The position numbers and the translations under genes were made by a program. The notes below the pieces were generated by a model. It did not search any database. It saw only the letters and a program-made list of their open reading frames with translations, and had not been told where the DNA came from. From Elymus sibiricus (lineage: Eukaryota > Streptophyta > Magnoliopsida > Poales > Poaceae), in NCBI GenBank assembly GCA_039707655.1, contig CM077665.1, positions 78,617,954-78,681,953 on the forward strand: a stretch of DNA of 64,000 nucleotides, given 5' to 3'. The stretch's first letter is position 1. Each line of letters starts with the position of its first letter. Below, in pieces: positions 1 through 11,130 of this stretch.

Positions 1-98
1 CACCCCGGCGGCACCGTCGACCGGGCTCCCGACGACTTCTTCGCCTTGGCGCCTCCCCTCTGGGCGCGCTCGAGCTTCTCCGTCTTGCCCTTCGTCAT
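1..98 (-). CDS. Antisense ORF in the Gypsy internal region, N-terminus only
   Basis: Reading on the minus strand from ATG at 98, 32 codons remain open to the window edge. They encode a lysine- and alanine-rich start (MTKGKTEKLERAQRGG...). A TATA-like motif (GCATATAAGAGG on the minus strand, about 203-192) lies some 95 bp upstream, so this looks like a separately transcribed gene. Antisense ORFs between integrase and the 3' LTR are known in Tat/Retand-type Gypsy elements, and the position fits. No domain is visible in this short piece. The rest lies outside the window. Confidence 0.5.
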   Translation of the reverse strand, partial: MTKGKTEKLERAQRGGAKAKKSSGARSTVPPG

Positions 99-673
99 GG
101 CGGCGGCGGTCAACGAAGCAGAGCAGGGCGGAGGAAGAAGAGGAGAGGAGTGGATTTGGGAGAAAAATACTGTGCCAGCACCGGCGTCGTCGCCTCTTAT
201 ATGCACTCAAGTGAGCCACTGACCTGCGGGCCCGCCGGATCTCTGAATATCCCGAAATCAGAGGAGGAGCGACACGTGGCGATTTGGGCGGCGCGATAAT
301 CGAGGCGTCGTTCCCGCACTTGCTTTAGCAGTTACGCCATCTCCGCTGCGCGCGCGCGCTCTTATCCAAATTTCGAAGCCCGCGAGGCTCGGACCCGGTG
401 GAGCAAACTATTTCGTCAGAAGATTTTCCAGATCACTCGGACCTGTTTTCAAGTTCAGTTTTACTCGGACTCTCGAACCAGTTTTACTCGGACCGGTTTT
501 CAAGCTCAGTTTTACTCGGATAACTTCAAGACGGAATTGATCAGGGCAAACGGTTAAGGTTTCAATCGACGCAGATTTCGAGGAAGCCTCAAAATACACT
601 CGGAGTTTTGGTGTCTCGTTTGAACCTGCATTGACACCTTTTACCCTCGAACCCCGATCCATTCGGGGGCTAA

Positions 674-1260
674 TGATGGGGATACGTACCTAGGGTAGGG
701 TTATAGGCCTGACCTACATATCCTACCTGATGACACTGCCCCAGAAAGCTTAAGGGCCACAAGGAAGTCTCCGACTGAAATAGCGAAGAAGCATAAGTCA
801 CTCGACAATATACACTCGGAGGTGCCTTTCACTCGACGGTTATCTTTCACTCGGAAGAGTCTGAAGACAGTCGACCGCAGGAGTCCAGAAGTCACCCCAG
901 GGAGGCTAACGGGCAAACATTCATCAAGATCATTAACAGCATTTATGGTGTACGTTACCAGTAACGTACACCTCTTTATGACCACGATTAAACCCCTTAA
1001 TACCGGACGTTATGAGGGGCAGCACACTCTATATAAGCCACCCCTCCTCGCTGGTAGAGGGGTTCGGAACCTTTTGTAACACAACACACATATTTCACTC
1101 GACAGAGTAGAGAGCTCTCCGGAGCACTGAGACGTAAGGCTGTTACCTCCACGAGAGGGGCCTGAACTCATACATCTGTGTGTACAACCTCGCCGTAGCT
1201 AAGACTCTGCTCTCTCCTTTCGTACCCCTACCTTCTACTGTCAGGCTTGCTCCCACGACA
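674..1260 (+). repeat. 3' LTR of the left-hand Gypsy element
   Basis: It runs from TGATGGGGAT just after the polypurine tract to CCCACGACA. A TATA box at 1029-1039 marks a probable promoter. Repeated CACTCGG/CACTCGAC motifs lie upstream of the TATA box (801-860 and 1095-1103). The end was chosen on TG...CA rules and change of composition, not by comparison with a partner LTR. Confidence 0.5.
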
Positions 1261-1602
1261 GCGCCAGACGACGAGGCCGGCTGGGCGCCACCGCCCCCGT
1301 CCTCGGCGGCCGCCTCGGCCCTCACGGCGTACTCCTCCAGAACGTTGGCGCCTCGTGGGGCAGCGCGGGGGGCGGGGATCCGGCGGCACAGCTGCGGATC
1401 CGGTGCGGGAGGCGGACGGAGGTGCACGTCGACAGCAGCCGGTGGCATGCAGGGCCGGCGGGCGGAAACGACCGTCGAGAACGGACGCACCTGCGATGAG
1501 GTGAGGAAAAAGACGAGCAGTCAACGCTGAGAAAAAACAGAGGATGAGCGCTGCGATTCGATCGGGATCGAAGGGCCAAGGAGTCGTTCGGTAGTTTTGC
1601 AA
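1261..1602 (-). other. GC-rich coding-like fragment, possibly a broken host gene
   Basis: This block is GC-rich with an open minus-strand frame (about 1490-1261) that is rich in Pro, Ala and Arg and includes NVLEEYAVRAEAAAEDGGG. It directly abuts the LTR end, as expected if the retrotransposon landed in an exon. All other frames are also open because of the composition, so the coding call is weak. I do not recognise a family. Confidence 0.25.
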
Positions 1603-1656
1603 ATAAAATCTGGTGTGCCAGATACATATTTCGTTTGTTAAATTTTGTCTAAATAA

Positions 1657-1753
1657 TACTCTCTTTGTCCCAAAATAAGTGTCTCAAGCTTAGTACAACT
1701 TTGTACTAGAGCTAGTACAAAGTTAAGACACTTATTTTGGGACGGAGGGAGTA
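1657..1753. mobile_element. Stowaway (Tc1/Mariner-type) MITE, 97 bp
   Basis: The left end TACTCTCTTTGTCCC is the inverted complement, with a few changes, of the right end GGGACGGAGGGAGTA. The inner arms AAAATAAGTGTCTCAA and AAGACACTTATTTT continue the palindrome, and TA flanks both ends. This matches the common Triticeae Stowaway pattern. Confidence 0.9.
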
Positions 1754-2314
1754 GTAGAATATTTTATCACCCGGCATCTGCATAAAAAAAATGCATATAG
1801 CCCAATACTCATGCCTTGCACAATAAGAAAAGGTATTCAATTGTCTCTTGTCCAAAATAAAAGCTCTGCAATTTTTATTGTTCAACTAAGTGGCGAGCCT
1901 TGTAACACAACTTTAATGGTGAGATCAATATGATTTCTCAATTATTGGGAAAAGCACAACAGGATTATTTTCGAGGAACCTCAACAAGAAGGATCACTTG
2001 AATTCTATCGAAAAGGAGAATGACCTTATTTATGACAACAAGAGCAATGCTATTCATATGTATCAGTTTACCGAAAAGGTACACTGGTTCAATCTAATGA
2101 AGACGGTTATTTCCATGTTTTGCTCTAGGTGGTCATTCCCTCTCTCACAGTGTGATTTTTTATATAATAGTAGTAGTACGTAAGAGAATGATTATGTAAC
2201 AAAAATCGGACCAAAAGTAATACAAATTTACAATTTTTGGAGATGAAAGCTCCATCTCAGCAAGATTGAGAATGCATACTTTGGTTAACTAGTACATTAA
2301 ACAATTGCACATGG
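1754..2314. other. No gene seen
   Basis: AT-rich sequence without a convincing reading frame, terminal repeat or RNA gene. Confidence 0.5.
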
Positions 2315-2417
2315 TTTGACAATATCAACCCGGTTTGTAGCAATCCTTTATAGCCTTTCAATTAAGTTACCAGTATATGCCTTTGTTTATTAGATGATGC
2401 ATGTCACTAAGCTAACC
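2315..2417. repeat. 103-bp direct repeat, copy 1
   Basis: It is identical, base for base by eye, to 2791-2893, starting TTTGACAATATCAACC and ending AAGCTAACC. The two copies flank the palindromic element 2418-2769 and a 21-bp tail. Confidence 0.9.
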
Positions 2418-2769
2418 GGGTGCCTAGGCACCCTCTATGAACAGTAACACCAAAAAAATAGAAAAAAAAATCTGAAACTTTGCAGCATCAAAGATGATCA
2501 CAATTTGTAGGTGTTTGCAAGTTTTCATGCCAAAAAACTATTCGAGGAGCTCTACACACGAAAAAGATTTCAGTGCTTGAAGTTTTGAGCACTTTTAGCA
2601 CTGAAATTTGAAACTCGTTTGTACACCTTTCTCTACATGATATTTTGACATGAAAACTTACAAGAACCTACAAACTTTGTTCATCTTTGATGCTGCAAAG
2701 TTTCAGATTTTTTTGATTTTGTTTTCTATTTTTTTGATTTTACTGTTCACATAGGGTGCCTAGGCACCC
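2418..2769. mobile_element. Palindromic MITE-like element with GGGTGCCTAGGCACCC ends
   Basis: Both ends carry GGGTGCCTAGGCACCC, itself a perfect palindrome. The element continues inwards with arms that pair over most of its length: AACAGTAA near the left against TTACTGTTCA near the right, and GAAACTTTGCAGCATCAAAG against its complement. The length (352 bp) and fold-back shape fit a non-autonomous DNA element. No ordinary TSD is present: it is instead flanked by a 103-bp identical repeat. The superfamily cannot be decided. Confidence 0.7.
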
Positions 2770-2790
2770 GGGAGCCATCACACCTTTCTC

Positions 2791-2893
2791 TTTGACAATA
2801 TCAACCCGGTTTGTAGCAATCCTTTATAGCCTTTCAATTAAGTTACCAGTATATGCCTTTGTTTATTAGATGATGCATGTCACTAAGCTAACC
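2791..2893. repeat. 103-bp direct repeat, copy 2
   Basis: Identical to 2315-2417; see that entry. Confidence 0.9.
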
Positions 2894-4001
2894 CTTGAAA
2901 CCAAGACACCACCACATAAGGGTGTGCATCGATGCTTGGTTGGGCCAATGGATATCCACGTTGGCCCTAACGACAGCGAAACTTGGAAAACGTTTTCTTT
3001 GCTTCAAGAGTTATTGTCATGCCAACATTTCAAGTCTTTCACTCCAAAGACTTTGACTAGTACTGCAAAAATTAGTGTCATTGCCTCAACCACTCGACAC
3101 ATGGCGCCAACCATTTTCACATAGAAAACGAAAGCGAAACCTCATGCATGCACTAGTTCTCAACATCTTTTTTTTAATCTTACACGTTACGTTCCTCAAA
3201 AACCAAAGCAATGAAAGCTACTTGTTTGGTCACCACGAGTGGTCTCAAGTTCTCATCAAGTCAGTCCAGTTACATCCAGTTCTTATCTGAGTACTTTACA
3301 TCTATAAAAGTTGAGTGTTCTTTTTCTCCCTTGGCGTATATTCCAGATATGCTACCAAGAAAAAGTTGAGCTAAGCTTCAACAACGAAGACTAAAGTCTA
3401 AAGAAGATGGTCCTTTCAGTTCATGGAGAAATTTCAACTATATATACCTCCGAACATTCCCTGTCTTTGCTAGTGCTGGTGGATCTAGATTTCTGCTTTT
3501 GTGCATGTGAATCTGGCTTTTGGATTCGTTTCATTAGTTGTCCTTACACTAAACTACAATCAAGTAACTGACTATCACGTACATGCACTAATTAAAGCTG
3601 TCATAATACGACAAATGTTTACTTCCAAATCACATGGGCAAATGTCTTAGCCTTCCTTTCACTAAATCTATCAGCTCGGATATATATGAGGCCATTGTTG
3701 TCGTGCTTGTTTATCCGCAAATAAAAGTACTGTCGTGCTTGTTTATCCGCAAATCGCAAGTGGCAGTTACTTTTTAGGTTGAAGGTTTTACGTGCGGATC
3801 AAAATCACCTGCCACGCAAGTAGACTCTAACCGGTGATCCTGTCATGGTAAATGAATTCTTCCTTGATCCGTTCATAGACTCCATCAAAAGGGAAAAGAT
3901 TGCCTCCAAGATGTGGCAGCGTGCTTCTAAAGTATGGTGCAATAAGTAATCTTCAGCGTGCCTCTAACATTGTTCTTAGGTAGATTTTTTTCTTGTTGAG
4001 T
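2894..4001. other. No gene seen
   Basis: Only short frames and no splice-consistent gene model. A 23-bp near-tandem duplication (GTCGTGCTTGTTTATCCGC) occurs around 3698-3752. Confidence 0.45.
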
Positions 4002-4017
4002 AAGCTCATAAGAGTAT

Positions 4018-5387
4018 GAGGATTGGCTCGCGACCCGCGCCGCCCCCTCCCCTCGGCCCCTCCCGCAACCCGCGCCGCCCCCTCGGCGGCCGGGTCGCGC
4101 CCTCCGTCTCCCGCCCCCAAGCCCCCCCTTCCCTCCTTCTTCCCGCCGTCGCCGGTGTGTTGCGCCGGCCGTTGGCCGGGCGGCCCCGGTGGCGGCGAAC
4201 CTCTGGCCTTTCCCCTCCTGGTTTTGGGTTGCACGGGGCAGCCCTGGCCCAGGTGGTGCTTCTCGGCGGCGATAGTCAGGCGCGGCGGTGGGTCTTCCCT
4301 GGTGCAGCGTGGGTGGCCAAGGTGGTGGTGGCGCTGCCGTTGGTGGCTGGGCGGCGGTGATGGAGCTCCGGTCCTGTAGGCCCAGATCTGGGCCCTTTGG
4401 GCCCGATCTGGGTCAGGGCGGGTCTGCCTCGTTGGCTCCGGTTGGCCTGCTGAGCGGCTCCTGACGGAGATGCCAGCGATGACGCCACACTACTGTAGCG
4501 TGGCGATGGGAGCTTCACTTGCTTGTATGTGTCCGGTCGAGCTTATGGGCTGATCAAGAGGGTAGCGGCTGCGGCGGCCTATGTGCAGCAGCACGGCGGC
4601 GCGGACTTTACGAGCCCACGGGGCTCGGTTGGGCCTGTTTGGCCTAGTGTGTCCCAGCTGCCGTGTCCGGTCGGCACCCGCCGAGGGCGGTGGAGGACGT
4701 CCTCCAGGTGGCCCCGCTGGTGCCGCCCTCCGGTTCCAATGGCTCGGTGTGCTCTTGTCGTAGCGTCCGAATGGCTACCATCTATGACGGTGGAGGTTGT
4801 TCCCTCCCGCGTGGTTGTGATACTGTCGGACCTTGTCTATGGCTGCTTCTTCTCGGCTGGCCGGCCTTGCTACGTTGGCCATGGTGAGACGACGAGAGTG
4901 ACTGTAAGACCGTGGTGGCGTATGTTGGTGGATGGCATGATTGGTGGAGCGCCTCTGATTGTCCGGGAGGTGGTGTTTTGGGGGGTCGGGAGAAATCCTT
5001 GTCATTTTGGCACCGACACGGTGACGCTTGAGAGTGTCACCCTTCCTTCCTGAAGGGCGTCGGGTGTACCTCTTCCCCTCTCCTCGGAGCGTACCGGGGG
5101 AAACCCTAGGACCTGTCCGGGCAGCAGTGTCGTCGTTGTCACTATCCTTCTTGGTGGTGTTGCTTGGTACGTGGCGAATCAAAGTGCTAGGATCGTGGTG
5201 GGAATACTCCGGAGAGGACGCAGCGGTTGCGAGTCATTTTCGTTTTTGTTGATCTGCCGGTGTCGGCATTGTTTTCTCTTTCTTTTCTTTTGGGCATGGT
5301 TGTGCTGTTTGCCCCAGCAGTGATTTTCGTGTTGTATCGTGTGGTTGCTATATTAATATAGCGGGGCAAAAGCCTATTTCGAGAGAG
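4018..5387 (+). mobile_element. LINE-type retroposon, defective
   Basis: It is bounded by AAGCTCATAAGAGTAT (4002-4017) and AAGTTCATAAGAGTAT (5388-5403), a 16-bp target duplication with one mismatch. The 3' part ends with TTAATATAGCGGGGCAAAAG, a tail style I associate with grass LINEs. The 5' part is very GC-rich. No endonuclease or reverse transcriptase motif is visible, so this copy is truncated or internally deleted. Confidence 0.65.
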
Positions 5388-5403
5388 AAGTTCATAAGAG
5401 TAT

Positions 5404-5769
5404 AAAATTGGTGTAAGAACACTACCAGTTCCTGTATGAGATGTTTTTCCTAGAGCAGTAGACTTGCACATCGCTGCCTTGCGATGGTGTCATATTTTGT
5501 CTGGATCATGATACAGGTGCGATTCACACTAATCAAGTGTTAGGCATTACTATTTATTTGTACGAGCGGCTATTAGTGATTTTACAGGGAGAAAAGTCTA
5601 TGTTAAACCTAGAGTTCATAGAGTTACATGAAATTAAACTCTAAACAGGAGATAAGCACCTTACCGTTCTCGGTCAATTCAGGTCAAAGACCTGTTTGGC
5701 CTAGTAAGGACATTCCAACCGACATCATTCATTACTCTCACTGACTACCAGGCCCACATGTCTCCCCAA

Positions 5770-5805
<36 letters not shown>

Positions 5806-6633
5806 CCACGCAGGCACGCACGAACGCGTGCATCGGGGAAGACGATGTCGAAGATGTACCTCTCGGTGGCTTATGGGGCTTGAGATTCTTTCACCATATA
5901 GCACATCGCCACTGAGGGTGTGCGCGGCGGTGATTTGGCATGGAGTACAATCACGACGTAGCTAGGGTGGGAGCGGGAAGCCAATGCCGACCTTGCTCAA
6001 GTAGAGCATGCCACGATTGGTGCGTATGGGGTGGTAGTCATGGTAGAGAGCAAGGAGTAACCCATCCGCGGAGGTGTGCCTGACGGTACGCATGGAGAGC
6101 ACAAGAAGATCGAAGGTGGTGGTACGGAGCATGTCGACAAGCTCTCTGAAGCCAAGGTTGTTGGAGAAGAAGCATCCCTCTATCGATTTGAAAGGACCTC
6201 AACAAACAATATCATGGTATGTCCATAACTGCAAATAGGAACGACATGGAATATAAATGGGAACAACACTTGAGATAAATCTTTAACTTTAGCAAATGCC
6301 CGGTAAAAGCACTCAGCGTTGATGATCTTTACGACTGGGCACTGTAATCAAGTATGTCATGAAGCTTAGCAAATACGAGACCTTATACAATCTAGCACAC
6401 ACTACAATCAAATATAGCATTAATATGATTAGATAAGTGCCAAAAGAAGTAAAATACAATCCGATTGGAAAGTCAAACAAGATGGCACCTTGCCACAATT
6501 TACACGCAAATCATATTCTCCGCACAGGGTGGTGAAGAGCAAATACACCCACTCCCCAACATGCCGCTCTGGGCTAGCCCATGTGCGGTAAGCCGTAAGC
6601 CGGTAAGGCAACAGTTTTGGGCTAGCCCGGGCG
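5404..6633. other. Intergenic DNA with a microsatellite and a degenerate coding-like stretch
   Basis: A compound (TC)n(AC)n microsatellite lies at about 5770-5806. Between about 6185 and 5975 the minus strand is open for roughly 70 codons (including GFRELVDMLRTTTFDLLVL). It has no start, no partner exons and no family I can name. The rest shows nothing. Confidence 0.4.
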
Positions 6634-6753
6634 CCGTCGGTGATGGGGACGGCGGGGATCTCGGCTGCAGCCCCACGGTCTGGAGGGACTGGCGGCGCGA
6701 GATCATATTCGGAGTTCGTCTTTCCTAGCGGTTCGGTGCTGCTCCGACGGCTT
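6634..6753 (+). mobile_element. LINE fragment, left part (split by the chromovirus)
   Basis: GC-rich LINE-like sequence ends at GGCTT (6749-6753). The same GGCTT resumes at 18824-18828 on the far side of the Gypsy insertion and the composition continues smoothly. The true left boundary of the LINE is not clear. Confidence 0.5.
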
Positions 6754-9700
6754 TGTGACACCCTGATTTTTGATAACTTTTTCTTTGCAAATTATTCTTG
6801 GTCTTATTTGAAATTTGAATGGATTTTTCAAATTCTTCAATTGGTTTTGGATATTTGTGAATCTTTTCAAAGAGATTCCTAGTGTCATTATTTTCAAAAA
6901 AAAACCCTTTTCTTTTATTTGAGAATTTCAGGCATAACCATGGGTTGCGAAGCAACCTATAGCTGTGATGCTCAGAAAATTCTCAAATAATTCCTAAAAA
7001 TATTTTGGATCATTTCTTGCCTCAATCTTCAAAAACATTTCATGGTCTAGTTCAAATATTTTGCAAGACAATGCTGTTTTGCTCCTGGTCAGTCTGAACC
7101 TTTGTGAAGGAAGCATATGCTAGGGTCCTCTATGTGCTCTCAAAATTTTACAGCATGAGGACACCTACAAATGAGCTCCCTCCACCAAGTTTCAGCATCT
7201 GGAGATTTTCAATGTGAGCAGCACTTCATCATTTGCATTCTGGACCAGATTTGCCTTTTGCACATGAACTGCCTTCAATTCTTTTTCAAACCACCTCAAA
7301 CTTGACCAGTTTGTAGTCCTTCCATCGTAGATCTCTCTAGACAAGTTCCTTGGCTCATCCTCATCCTTATCTCATCTCCAGAACCTCCCCAAGTTTTCTG
7401 TCAGAACCTGTAGCTGCCTATACCTCTCATCCCAGACCCTTTCTAGCCAAGTCAAGTGCTCAGGTGAGGTGAGGCTTCGACGGTCGACATGCCAGACAAC
7501 TTTTCCCAGGCCAACGTGGCCCGTGGACACGGGCTGGAGTGGTGAGCACCGAGCTGGCATGCTTGTCGCCGCGCTCTGCACTGCGCCAGGCTCGGGTCAC
7601 GTTGAGGCCGAAAGCTCGGGCAGAGCAAACGTTGTTTGAGCATGCCGACTACCTTCCCTGGTGACAGCTAGACCCCCTGGAAGCCTCGCCTGCGCCGGAG
7701 ACGCCCTCGCCGGCCGCCGCGTCATCGCCGCCCTGTTCGGCCCGTGGCTGCACTGTGGTCGAGCGTCGTCGTCTTCCTCTTGAGCCATCCCTTCGAGCAT
7801 TCAATGCCCCTGCTTTCTCCCGTCCTCTCACCCGCAAGGAGCCGGCCAGCGCGGCGTACGGCTCGCCGGCACCATGGCCACATCTAGCCGCTTCGGGAGA
7901 GCTCCCCGTTCGCCCGTTCCTGGCTATAAATAGCCATGCCCCGCGCTGCCTAGCTCCTCACCCCTCTCCTCCTTCCTCCAATCGAGCGCCAGCAGCAGGA
8001 ACCCGAGGCAGAGAGGCCTCTGGCCTCGAGCTCAGCCGGAGCTCCGCCGCCAAGCCGTCCCCGTTGCCAGCCCCCTCCTCTTCTCCTCTGCCCCAACCGA
8101 GCCTTCAGTCGTGATCAGTGGACCTCTGTGGTGCTTCCGGACCCTTCCCTGAGTCGAACGGCCGCCGGAATCCTCGACTCCGACGACCACCGTAGCTGCT
8201 GCCCGCCGGAGAAGAAGGGCGCGTCGCCGTCCGGCCATCTCCAGGGGAGCTACGGGTACAGGGAGGACCGTCTTCGAGTGCCCAGTCGATCCCCGTCGTC
8301 TCCCAGCGCCGCCGCCGTCCCTATCGCCGGTGAGCGCCGCCGGAGCCCCGCCTCTCTCTGCCCTCTCTCTCCCTCCTCTGTTTAAACGGGCCGGGCCCCA
8401 CTTGCCAGCGTCCGGCCGAAGCGGTAAGTGGAAGCGCCCGGGGCGATTACGCCTTCGGCGTGGCCCGGTTCTGTTTTTCCTTTTTGGATTTATTTAAACA
8501 GATTTGACCAGCAACTTTGACCATGGATATCTTTTTATAAAAAAGTCCAATTGACCTGATTCTTTTTGCATTGTGTTCCTAATAAAATACTTGGTTTTCT
8601 GACCAAGTTTGACATTTTTCCAATGTCTACAGAATATTTGGTTGACAAAATGGCATTATGTGACATTTGCAATTATATTTGAAAATTATTTCAGAGGGAG
8701 AATTTGGTGCTTTTGAAGGTCAAGAGTGCCCAACCCACCCAACAGAGCAAGGCAAGCCATGATACCCATCTTGTGCATGCATTTCAATAGCATTGCATTT
8801 TCATACGCAATAGGTTGATTTATTGAGTATATTTATTCCATAATATTAAATGATGCTCAAGAACTATATTAAACCACATCAATTGGCTATAAACTTAGTG
8901 GTTGATCTTGAGCCACCTGTCCGGGCATAATCGTGCAACCACATTTGCCGGTATGGGACGGCCCTGACCGGGTCTGACTGCGTGATCTTTCACCGGTACT
9001 ACCAAAGAGGGAAGGTTAGGCGCGGCGTGCTACCCTGGCCCGGTAAGCGGCGATAACCTTGTGGGCCCAGTTGAGTTTGTGCCGGCGTCCCCGTTTGGGA
9101 CAGTTTAGTTTGGCCACGACGGTGGCAGGTGTCATGAGGACACATGGGCCACCCAAGGCTGACCTCCGAGGGAGGAAAAGTGCCGGTGGTGCGATGAAAG
9201 AGTCACGGGTCAGGCAGGTTTTGTCGGAACATCGTTGGTCCACCCGAATGGGAGCACGAGGCCATGAGTTCCGTGTTGTGGGTAAAGTGTGCAACCTCTG
9301 CAGAGTGTCAAATCTATTCGAATAGCCGTGTCCACGGTAATGGACGACCCGTTCAGACCTCAGTAGCTGATCAACCAAGTTAATGATATTAATGATGGAA
9401 GAACTCGTCTCATGACCGGAAGTACTCGGTGAGTATTCCGAGGGTTGTGAGACAACCCTGAGAGTAAGTTAATGCTCAGTACCGTAAGTGCATGGTGATT
9501 GATGTACTATGCTATGTTATTGTTTGCTGCATTTCTTGGTTGTCGTGAGCTTGCGAGTACATTCAAAGTACTCACCTGGCGTATCATGCCAGATGCAGGA
9601 GAATCATAGGACGGAGGTCCTGAAGGTGCTGGCTACGCTAACTAAGATGTGTCCACAGCAGTGTCCCTGTGGATGGACTTGCTCTACATTCCGCTACGCA

Positions 9701-9929
9701 GTAGGAGTTATTGGTGTTCCGAGGCCCTGTGTGTGACATAAATAATGTGGATATTGTCATAGCACCGAGGATGCCTTTGGCCTCATCACCATTGTAATAT
9801 ATGAGTTTGTACCCGTATCCTATCAATAAAGTCTGTTCAGTTCTGTTCCAAGTTGTTGTGTATTTCCAGAGGACATGATCCTTGGGCTGGAAATATTGGT
9901 AATCCGGTTCTGTGAGCCGGGGTGCCACA
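6754..9929 (+). repeat. 5' LTR of the chromovirus
   Basis: TGTGACACC...GGTGCCACA, 3176 bp. A TATA box (TATAAATA, 7925-7932) lies in the GC-rich middle of the LTR and an AATAAA signal at 9825-9830. This places the promoter and polyadenylation signal of the element about 1.9 kb apart. Antisense and GC-driven frames in the LTR are not genes. Confidence 0.95.
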
Positions 9930-9934
9930 ACTCT

Positions 9935-9952
9935 TGGTATCAGAGCCAGGTT
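9935..9952 (+). other. Primer-binding site, initiator tRNA-Met type
   Basis: TGGTATCAGAGCCAGGTT begins five bases after the 5' LTR end. TGGTATCAGAGC is the standard complement of the initiator tRNA-Met 3' end used by many plant LTR elements. Confidence 0.95.
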
Positions 9953-10101
9953 GACTGTAGGATACCTTAGTTAGCCAGCGCTAGCACCGCTATTAGTATA
10001 GGATCCTGAGTTTGCATCTGATTGCTGCATTCGAGTGTTGCATTTGATTGTGGCATGGCATGCATCATATTTTATTTCTAACAGTGGTCTTGTGAGTGTA
10101 G

Positions 10102-10590
10102 ATGGCACCGGTTCCTTTCCAGTATCATTTTGAGCCTGCACCATTCACCTTTCCAGTACTGCTCCGGAATGTCTGGCTGCGACTGTATCCTCATGGTGAA
10201 GAGCCAGTGTACCAGGTGTTTCGTGAGCAGCTTGCTGAGTCAGTATATGAGTACCATGCAGAGGCTTTCATGATCGCGAGCTCGGATCTTGGTTGCTACT
10301 CTCGTACTACCAAGGGCGGGACCGCGTCCACTCCGGACTTGGCGATTGAGTTTGCCGCAATGGAGGCTCTCACTGACTTACGCTTCCATGAGGTTGAGAT
10401 GCAGACTCATCCAGGTTTTCTTTATTACCCCACCCTGTCGCCTACGACAGGGCGAGTTATCTTCACTCCTGTCGACCCGGCATGTGACCGTGCGACAGCT
10501 GTGCTGTCTCGTTATCTGAACGCCAGCTATCGTATGATCATATCCCTGGCCGAGGAGTTGTCTCGTGTGTCAGCGGCCTTGCAGCCGTGA
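10102..10590 (+). CDS. Additional ORF upstream of gag in the chromovirus
   Basis: This 162-codon frame starts at ATG and lies between the primer-binding site and gag-pol, where most chromoviruses have only leader. The protein (MAPVPFQYHF...) has a globular-looking composition with no motif I recognise and no membrane segment. Its stop TGA overlaps the start of a frame shifted by -1 (10587-10937) that is proline-rich and then acidic, so the two may be halves of one ORF. Either a frameshift mutation separates them or they are joined by recoding. It could be an accessory or leader protein of this family. Function unknown. Confidence 0.5.
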   Translation: MAPVPFQYHFEPAPFTFPVLLRNVWLRLYPHGEEPVYQVFREQLAESVYEYHAEAFMIASSDLGCYSRTTKGGTASTPDLAIEFAAMEALTDLRFHEVEMQTHPGFLYYPTLSPTTGRVIFTPVDPACDRATAVLSRYLNASYRMIISLAEELSRVSAALQP

Positions 10591-10937
10591 CTCCAGTGCC
10601 ATCTCCACCCCAGACTACCCATCCACCCGTATACCCATCCCCAGTTCCACCTCCACCCAGATTTGAGGCTTTGTCCACCTCCACTGTGCCACCAGGCTTT
10701 CCGTCTGGTTGCCGTCGTGAGACCCCTGCTGAGTGGGCTTTGCTCCTTGCCACTAGAGCTGCTCCGATGTTGAGGCGTCGTGCTCCTTCTACTCCAGAGG
10801 GGGAACCGTCTCAGCAGCGTCGTCGTGTTTCCTTTGATCCGGAGGATGAGATTCATATCATCAGTTCCGACTCGGAATCAGGGTCAGATGACGAGGAGTC
10901 AGTGGCTTGGCAGTGTTCGTGCCATCAGCGTCACTAG
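10587..10937 (+). CDS. Proline-rich/acidic second upstream frame, -1 relative to the first
   Basis: The frame is open for 116 codons but has no ATG at its beginning; it starts at GTG inside the last codons of the preceding frame. It encodes a PP-rich segment, then an Arg-rich part, then a Ser/Asp/Glu-rich acidic stretch (SSDSESGSDDEE). The layout suggests the tail of the preceding ORF displaced by one base. No catalytic motif. It ends about 190 bp before the gag-pol frame. Confidence 0.35.
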   Translation: MTPVPSPPQTTHPPVYPSPVPPPPRFEALSTSTVPPGFPSGCRRETPAEWALLLATRAAPMLRRRAPSTPEGEPSQQRRRVSFDPEDEIHIISSDSESGSDDEESVAWQCSCHQRH

Positions 10938-11130
10938 AGTGGAGACTAGAGTTGTGAGCATGCATCCCTTGCATATGTCAACTGCCGTATGAGCAGTCTA
11001 GTCATGACATTTCCCCTACTAGCTTGCCATGTATGATGTTGGGTTATCCTGTATAATTATGTGGTTTGTTTTACTCATTCCTTTTCGCTTAATCTCTTTT
11101 GGTGCCATATAACCATGCTTTCCCTCACGG

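Larger units (their letters stand above)
1..1260 (+). mobile_element. 3' end of a Gypsy-type LTR retrotransposon (internal region plus 3' LTR)
   Basis: The element enters from the left edge. A purine-rich tract (664-673, TCGGGGGCTA) directly precedes an LTR beginning TGATGGGGAT at 674. The LTR carries a TATA box (CTATATAAGCC at 1029-1039) and probably ends in CA near 1260, because GC-rich sequence of different character begins there. No second LTR or TSD can be seen, so the end is approximate. The 300-660 stretch holds repeated TTTTACTCGGA-type motifs and no sense-strand gene. An antisense reading frame starts in the internal region at 98. Confidence 0.6.

Noticed and set aside
1143..1627. 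Several overlapping 85-124-codon frames on both strands
   Set aside because: Very high GC content keeps all frames open. Only the minus-strand frame was noted, as a doubtful fragment.
7755..8385. Pro/Ser-rich frames in the middle of the LTR
   Set aside because: GC-rich leader sequence around the TATA box of the LTR; composition explains the openness.
9016..9378. 120-codon antisense frame in the chromovirus LTR, present again at 17910-18272
   Set aside because: It lies in the LTR, has no domain, and its repetition only reflects the LTR pair.
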